Part shown: piece by piece, positions 57,540 through 64,000 of the stretch
How positions within the stretch are numbered: position 1 is the stretch's first letter
Layout: each line of letters opens with the position of its first letter
From: Microdochium bolleyi
Taxonomy: Eukaryota; Ascomycota; Sordariomycetes; Xylariales; Microdochiaceae
Assembly (NCBI GenBank): GCA_001566295.1
Contig: KQ964258.1
Coordinates: 248,001 to 312,000 of the forward strand
Reading direction: 5' to 3'
DNA: 64,000 nucleotides
Position numbers and translations under genes: made by a program
The notes under the pieces: model-generated
Database searches by the model: none
Seen by the model: only the letters and a program-made list of their open reading frames with translations
What the model was told of the DNA's origin: nothing

Positions 57540-59951
57540 TCAAGCCAATTGTGGAAACTCCTCACCCAAGGTATCCCGCTCGCCAACGAGGATGCTGTAA
57601 GCAATGCCAGCGTAATCCCTCGCAGCCCGCAAGACCTCCTTTGAGGCGGCTAGTGCCTCATAGGCCCCATACAGATGCAGGAATGCCCAGGGGACCATGT
57701 CGCTCAGGAAGCCCCAATGCGTGATCTCGAGGACCGAGGGCTGCTTCGCTGTATTCTTCCGGCCACCCCCACCCGTCGGAAGGGTTGCCGTAATCACGAA
57801 GCCGAGAGACTCCATTCCCTTGACGATCATCCTGATGCACTCCGCAGGCTTTCCACCTTCGAGGGACATAGCAGCCAGCGCGAAATAGGGAGCCCACAAC
57901 TCCAGCCGAATAGCCCGCGCGGCGGACGGATAAGTCTCCTCCATCTGCGCCAGAACCTGCTGTGCAGCTGCAGGCTTTGTTCCCTGCGGTCCAGCGAGGA
58001 GCTTCTCCAGCCTTTTGTGCAGAGTCTTGCGGCGGGCGAGCGCCTCGGTGGTGGTCTGCTTCCTGCTGAGACATAGCTCGCAGGCGCACGTGAAGCCCCA
58101 GGAGGCGAGGCCCTTCTGCACCTCCGCGTAGGACTCCAGGATCTGCGGCGAGCGGTAGCCGAAGAGCAGTTCTGTGCCGGCATCGAGATCCCGCGCAGCG
58201 CGGATGATCTGCATGTCCCCGATGAACGAGCGGCGGCAGTTTCCAACGCAGGAGTGGTTGATGCGGGAGGCCAGCGGCCACAGCCCGGATGTGGCGAACT
58301 TGGTCTTGGCCGCAGCGGCTTGGTCTTCGCCATTTCTCGCAGAGCGCCCCGAGTGCGCCTCGCGGGAAGTCCGCGGCGCGCCGAAGGCGTTGAGAGATAG
58401 GATCTGTGCAACGAGGAAGCTTTTTCAACTCCATTAGTGGGGGACTACTAAACCTGGATGGTGCAGATGACCTACGAGTCAATGACTGGGTGCCCGTCAA
58501 CGTCTGCCACGATGGGGACCTCGTAGTCTCCGTGGTGCAACTGCTGACACAGGTCGCGTGCCCGGGGATCGTCATACATCTTCTGTATGAGCTGGTTGAG
58601 GACCTGGACCTGCCCTCCCATAACGGCGTTCTTGGTGGACATGTTGACCATGAGGCTCATGGTCCCGGCCTGGTCTTCGCTGGCGTAGGCGTAGCCAAAG
58701 GCCTCCTCACAGACTAGCAGCTGGCCCGCGGAGACTGGGACGGTCGTGTAGAGGCCGTTTCCTCTACCTGGCGACGCGCGGATTTCGACAGGGGCGGAGA
58801 AGGTCGCACAGTCAATCAGCGGAGGAGTTGCTCTGGCCTGTTTGTACATCTGCCGGAACGCATACTCGCCCGTCTCCTGCTCTCGAAGCCGCGCTTTCAC
58901 ACGGTCGAGCTCAGCCTTGGCGGCCACATTCTCCGGCCAATCGGTGACGAGTCGCTGTAGGGCTTCGAAACTTCTGGCAAAGTCCCGGAGCTCGTACGAG
59001 GCTCGCGCCGCGCGGAAGAGCCCCTTTTCCAAAGTCGCAGTGCTATCTTTCATGGCTAGTTCGGCGTCTTTGAGGGCTTCTGCCGGGCGATTCAGCCTCA
59101 AGTTTGTCAAAGACCGGTTGAGGTGGGCCAGCTGCTCATCCTCGGTGGTCTGGGCCGTCTTGATGGCGGATGTGTACCTGGTGAAGTAAGCATTGGTACC
59201 TTAGAGGCTCTCCAGAGCCTCTCGAGTCCGCCAAGGGAAAAATGTCGACCTACAGACGATGTGCCTCCGCCCACTTCATAGCTTGCACAGCTGCATTGCC
59301 TTGAAGCCGCATGTCCTTGCTCACAAGCTGCGTGGCGTTCGCTCGTCGTGCCCACGGTCGTGGAATCCGCTCATCACCGTCCGCCAGTCGGATGAGATCG
59401 CCCAAATGGTCGACCCGCACCGTGTAGGAGCCGTCTGTGGCTGTCTTGAAGAATGGCTCCTTGACAATGAAGACATCGCCGGCCCGCATAATCTCGTCGG
59501 CGGGGACCACAGCTTCGGCTGGCTGATAGTACGACTGGAGCAGGACGGCTGTCCCCTGCTCATCCTCGACTATAGCCATGACGGCCGTCATGCGGTCTGG
59601 TGGGGTGAGCACGCGCAGTGCCACTCTCTTCCCGCGGTGATGGGTTTCGAGTTGCATGTCCGCAATCATGATGGGCTCAAGCTCACTGGCGGGACGCACG
59701 CAGGGGCCATAAGGCAGAGGAAGCTGCGATGTGGCCATCATGCCGGATGACGATGACGATGACGATGAAGATATCGGGCCACGAAGCGCTGCCATCTGGA
59801 CCTGCATTGTGAATCTTGCCGCGAGCTGCTGTGCCGGGGGATGATCGCGCACAAGCTGGCCTTTGCGTCTTTGTGCTTGTTTGGCGCCTTGCTCCCACTG
59901 CTTCAGCATGCGGCCGAGCCAATCCTCGTTAGAGACATCTTTGACGTCCAT
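57540..59951 (-). CDS. TPR and SET domain protein
   Basis: Three exons: 59951-59254, 59177-58476 and 58419-57540 (donors GTAGGT twice); 759 aa. The N-terminal 210 residues hold a Ser run (eight Ser) and a beta-rich part (KRVALRVLTPPDR). TPR helices follow at about 215-340 (LQGNAAVQAMKWAEAHRLYT, LAHLNRSLTNLRLNRPAEAL). The SET domain runs from about 362 (PVEIRASPGRGNGLYTT) to about 555 with SRINHSCVGNCRRSFIGD (catalytic NHS near 521) and LLFGYRSP. A Cys-rich post-SET motif FTCACELC follows. Layout matches the fungal TPR-SET group related to SMYD proteins, but with no MYND zinc finger. It should methylate lysine on a protein; the substrate is unknown. The last intron has a poor acceptor (GAAAAAG), chosen because it restores SFLVAQILSLNAFGAP, the expected core; the next CACAG acceptor would lose frame. 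Confidence 0.9.
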
Positions 59952-60784
59952 TGCGAGCGGCGACTTTTGGAAATGAAGGGCGTATGGGAACGTTATTGAG
60001 GAGGGAGAATCAGGGGATGAATGATGGCGAGCGTTCAGGTAAGTAAAATAACAAAGAAGCCTGGCGCAATTGCCGTACTTATGAGACAGCGCTCCAACGC
60101 CCAGCCTAATCTATGTCATGCAAGGCGAACTGCATGAGGCCGACTGCTAAGCGCCCGCAAGGCTGCCGCCAGTGTGCCCAACAGTACTGATGTTGGCAGT
60201 ACACCTTCTGGAAGGTATCGGCCACTCCTGGTCGGTCCCGGCCACTCCCATATGTGGTCGAAAAGGTGGCCGTTTGACAAGCAACTGTATACCAGCTGCC
60301 TGCGACCAGGGTGATGCGGTATGTCCTGAGGAGTCTTCGAGCAGCCGAAACTGGCTTTCGGAGTCCTCTCCTTGTTGGTCCGTGTGAGCGGCAATGCAGG
60401 CCCTTCAGCTGCGGGAGGCCAACTGGATGCCTTGCGTCTGCGTCCTATTGGGGCGACCGTGTGACAGGGATCGGGACAAAGACTGAACAAGCATATGCCA
60501 TCTGGAGGACATATATAGCAGCATAAACACGAGATCGAGGCCTGCCAGTAGCTCACTGATTTTCAATGCTCGTGCTGCATAACGGTAAACGAATGTCGCG
60601 TGAATGGGAGTACGAACCTAACACTAATTGAGCATGGCAAGATAAAATGATTTGCATAAATTTCATATGAAAGTTTTCATTCTATCACTTGCTTAGGTCT
60701 GTGGAACAGGCTCGCTTATCTGCGACAAAATGACCTGAACATTTCGCAACGATGAAAAGCAATGGCCCCTCCATAGGATTCGGT
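59952..60784. other. intergenic region
   Basis: Promoter of the TPR-SET gene and 3' flank of the 60785 gene, both minus. No repeat or gene was seen. Confidence 0.5.
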
Positions 60785-61272
60785 TCATTGTTCGTCTGCT
60801 GCCTTGCGCGGAACACAGCATGTGACTCCGCGCCTTTCCAACTCCTCGTTGTGAGCCAGAATTCTGGCCTTGTCCTCCTCTGTAAACTTCCTCGCAATGT
60901 TCTCCGCGACGGGGTTGAACATATCCCAACGTGACACGTGGCGGCCGTCGGCCGTAAGGAATCTTTTGGGGAGCGGTAGACCATCGTAATACTCTCTGAT
61001 CTGGGCTGGGTTGAGGCCAACTGCATCAACAACGTTCCGTTCGGCATCAAAAGTACGAAGCACACCGTCGTAGCCCAATAGACTGATGCCCTGTCCGTCT
61101 GAAGCTCTCTTCATCGATGTCTGGACCTCGCGCAGAGACATGTTGTCGCCTACATGTTGTCCGTCTGCGACGGCTTGGGGCATGACCGGGTCCTGGAGGT
61201 GGTCACTTGGATGGTTAGCACAGTGACAAAGAAAAGAGCCAGGCGGGCACTTGCTGGCACTTTGTCCGCCAT
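60785..61272 (-). CDS. small protein of unknown function, 139 aa
   Basis: Proposed exons are 61272-61261 (just MADK) and 61192-60785. The 68-nt intron ends with a textbook branch site and acceptor (GTGCTAACC ... CTCCAG), though the donor GTGCCA is weak. The spliced product starts MADKDPVMPQAVADG. If this intron is not real, translation can start at the ATG at 61183 (MPQAVADGQHVG) and gives 132 aa. The protein is hydrophilic, with no signal peptide: VQTSMKRASDGQGISLLGYD, LNPAQIREYYDGLPLPKRFL, WDMFNPVAENIARKF, and a C-terminus with two adjacent Cys (VTCCVPRKAADEQ). No domain is recognised. Its protein-like composition supports a real gene of unknown role. Confidence 0.6.
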
Positions 61273-63185
61273 ATCGCCAGCGAGCTGATGCAGATGGTCA
61301 AGTTGGATTGAACGTTCCAAGAAGATTGACGTTGCCCAGATGTGGAGTATGTGACTCGTCAGCTGCAGGGTGTGCGCAAGTAAAGCATGGAGTGATGGCA
61401 GATGAAAGCAACGGAAGGCTGGGGAGTCAGAACGTCGTGTTGCTGAAGGCTGACGACAACTTTGAAAATGGCGATGGAACAGATGCAGGAGCAGACCCCT
61501 TCGGGTCGAGAAATCGCCGCCGGTGGCTGTGGGGAGGACGTTCGCGTGGGTGGGGGTGGCGGGGAGAGGCGAGACGAACGTGGTTGTTATGAAGTGTTGG
61601 TTGGCAGCAGGCAAAACGAAATGAAACAAGGCAGCCATATGGCAAGCTCAGTCTTCGTCGGAGAACCCAGTCATGGGTTGGCCCAACTCCGTAGAAGCTC
61701 CGGCTGACAGGGGAGAGAGGCATACCCTGCATCTGCAGACTGCGTGAGGCCGACCAAAAGGCACCCGCATAAGTCTGCAAGCGGCTTGCACCCGACAACA
61801 CGAGCCACTTCTGAAGCATGTTGGTCTCAAGGGTGTGGAGTGGGATGCCTGCGCATGTCGCTCACACGATGCTGTTGGTCGGTCATGACTCCTGGCGCAT
61901 GCGACTGGCCGGTCGCAGAGACGGCTGGGAGCCTTTGCCAAGCAACTGCAGATAAGCTTTCTACGGCCAGGGATGATGTGTTATCTCCTTGTGAGAATGT
62001 GGACAGCCCGGAGTGGCCCATTAGGAACCTCCTCCTGTTGAGCCGTCGTCGGATGGGAGCAAGGACGTGAGGGGCACCGCAGGCGTAGTTGCAGGAGGCC
62101 AACTTGATGCCATGCAATGCCTATTTGATCGACCATGTCAAGGGGAGAGAATGACTGGGACAATATCGGACGAGCATGGCCACTGTGATTAAATTGATGG
62201 AGTTGGGGAGCTGGGAGGCCACGGGATTGTAGCACCCGGCAGAGGTACCAGCGAGCAGGTTGAATATAAGCCACATCGTGCCCGCACACTAAACGATATC
62301 TAGTCCGTGCGGAGCTGTATGGAAGTCACCTTGTTATCGTTCCCTGGCGTTCTGGGCTCCAGATTACTGTGAATGGCCAGGAGGGAGCCTGGGTGTAGTA
62401 CACATCTTCCGCATATGGAGTAATGGCAAGCGTTCTTTCCATTGCTGGAGTTGACTCTGTACGAAGAACCAGGTTCGCCTTGATAACGTGATAACGTGAT
62501 AACGTATGTTCACACCTCTTCATCGCTCTTTTGAGCAGACCAAGCCCAAGCTCCAATACTGGAGAAATCTCCACGCGCACAGCTCCCCCGAAAACGAGAG
62601 CCGGGCGCCCGTGGTTCCCGCAGCAGGCCATTCAAGCACGGTCGATTTTGTTGCGCGCCGAGCCTTTCGATCCTCTCCACCCCTGAACTGCCCATCCCCA
62701 GCTCCAGTAGAGCGCTGCGATGCTTGGCACCCGGGAGCCTGGCGGCCTGCGAGGTCAGGAATCCGCCGAAAACGAATACGAGACCCGCAATCAGCCAATC
62801 AGCATCAAGCATTGGAAACGGAAAGGGAAGGATTCGGGTCGTCCCAGATGGTTTGATCTTTCGATTTACAAGCGTGAAGTTACCAAATGTACTTTCCCAC
62901 CAGGTGAAATGCTGTAGTGCTCAGGAGGTAGATGCTGTTAGGCCATGCTGACCCGAGCGTGGGATATCTGTTCAGAGAGCGGGCTGCGGCTCATGCTTAC
63001 CATCCAGAGCTTCATTTCCTACAGCACTCCCAGTCCGCTTCTACACAATGGAGGGATGTAGGTATTTAAGTCTCGTACGGCCCATCCTGCAAGTTTACTC
63101 CAAGCTTCTTCTCCATCTACAATCGCTCTACTAAGTCTTGTCGCGCCAAGTACCACAAGACTCGCCAAACTCAACAGCATTCATC
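61273..63185. other. divergent promoter region
   Basis: 1.9 kb between the 60785 gene (minus) and CYP51 (plus). Includes three copies of TGATAACG at 62481-62504 and a TATA-like GTATTTAAG at about 63062, roughly 125 nt before the CYP51 start codon. No gene is supported. Confidence 0.55.
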
Positions 63186-64000
63186 ATGTTGAGCTTCACC
63201 GCTCCGGACGGCCCGTCCCCTCTCATGAGAGCCGTCGCTTACACATTTGCCGGGCTCACACTGTCTCTGGTCTTCTCTGCTGTCCGGCAGTTGTGGTTCC
63301 CCCGCAGCAGAACCGAGCCGCCCGCCATCTTCCACTGGATCCCATACGTCGGCAGCGCCATTGCGTACGGGACGGATCCAGTGGCATTCTTTGAGAAATA
63401 TCGCGCAAAGGTATGTCTACCTTGAAACACGGAGTCTCTCCGCTCCTCATGCAGCAACAAAACTCACAACCGAGCGATGTAAATCACCACACAGTTCTGA
63501 CCTTCCATTCTTCTGTCCAATCTCTCTAGTACGGCGACATCTTCACCTTCACCCTCTTCGGACGCCAGATCACCTGCTACTTCGGCCTCGACGGCAACGA
63601 CTTCATCCTCAATGGCAAGCACGCCGACATGAACGCTGAGGAGGTCTACGGGCCCCTGACCACACCGGTGTTCGGAAAGGACGTGATATACGACTGCCCC
63701 AACGCGAAGCTCATGGAGCAGAAGAAGTTTGTCAAGTTCGGGCTCACGCAGAAGGCACTGGAGGCCCATGTTCCGCTCATCGAGAGGGAGGTGGTGAAGT
63801 ACATAATGGGCGACGGAGGCGGCGCTGGTGCTGGGTGGACCGGAGGAAAGAACGGCATGGAGGAGGAGGGAATCGTGGACATCTGCGCGGCGATGGCGGA
63901 GATCACGCTGTTCACGGCAGCGAGGTCGCTGCAGGGGAAAGAGGTGAGGGAGAAGCTGACGGCCGAGATGGCGGATCTGTACCATGACTTGGACATGGTG
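63186..64000 (+). CDS. CYP51: sterol 14-alpha demethylase CYP51 (Erg11), 5' part only
   Basis: Two exons are visible: 63186-63410 and 63530-64000, open at the right edge; 232 residues of about 520. The enzyme is an ER-bound P450 that removes the 14-alpha methyl of lanosterol or eburicol in ergosterol synthesis and is the azole target. The N-terminus has one membrane helix (residues about 17-35: YTFAGLTLSLVFSAV), then FHWIPYVGSAIAYGTDPVAF, YGDIFTFTLFGRQITCYFGL, GNDFILNGKHADMNAEEVYG and PLTTPVFGKDVIYDCPNAKL followed by MEQKKFVKFGL. The first intron falls just before YGD. The heme-binding Cys region is outside the window. Fungi often carry two or three paralogues (A, B, C), and I cannot assign this copy safely from the visible part. 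The insert GDGGGAGAGWTGGKNG near residue 180 is longer than I expect for the family. Confidence 0.93.

Noticed and set aside
57658..58575. 305-aa minus-strand frame overlapping the SET exon
   Set aside because: Alternative frame of the same exon; the other frame holds the NHSC and post-SET motifs.
1..64000. CRISPR arrays, prophage or bacterial operon features
   Set aside because: The window is eukaryotic (introns, fungal gene families); no regularly spaced repeats or prokaryotic gene structure was seen.

Overview
The window looks like a chromosome segment from a filamentous ascomycete (Pezizomycotina, probably Sordariomycetes). The reasons are: short spliceosomal introns of about 54-137 nt with GTRNGT donors and YAG or AAG acceptors; long intergenic regions; high GC in coding DNA; and a gene set typical of such fungi (CYP51, MER3/HFM1 helicase, Blm10/PA200 proteasome activator, a YTH reader, GPI mannosyltransferase 2, F-box/ankyrin proteins, MFS transporters). 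The order is inferred from overall style and could not be checked by a search.

Left part (1-16.3 kb), accessory in character: a STAND-N-like/ankyrin gene cut by the left edge (minus); a small secreted Ser/Thr- and Cys-rich protein (3011-3760, plus); an F-box/ankyrin gene (4198-5598, minus); two small look-alike genes of unknown function (7260 and 8855, plus); the frame-disrupted remains of an F-box-like gene (9820-10726, minus); an orphan exon-like ORF (11234-11660, minus); an F-box protein (11841-13166, minus); and a four-exon MFS transporter (14293-16268, plus).

Middle (16.3-43.9 kb), sparse: a 662-aa conserved-type fungal protein behind a 3.6 kb gene-free leader region (19923-21911, plus); Blm10/PA200 (23047-29134, minus, three exons, 1957 aa); a five-exon MFS transporter with a 15-nt microexon (30184-31990, minus); a 922-aa disordered protein (34153-36921, minus); and then about 6.9 kb with no gene I can support.

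Right part (43.9-64 kb), dense housekeeping and meiotic genes: YTH-domain RNA reader (minus), GPI mannosyltransferase 2 (minus), UDP-sugar transporter (plus), MER3/HFM1 meiotic helicase (plus) with a four-copy 23-bp tandem repeat and a uORF just upstream, TPR-SET protein (minus), a 139-aa protein of unknown function (minus), and the first two exons of CYP51, cut by the right edge.

The genes do not form one pathway or an obvious biosynthetic cluster. Functional links are pairwise: the divergent GPI-mannosyltransferase and nucleotide-sugar transporter genes both serve ER/Golgi glycosylation, and MER3 and YTH-type proteins both have roles in sexual development in fungi. Exon structures were derived by hand from reading-frame continuity and splice-site sequences.
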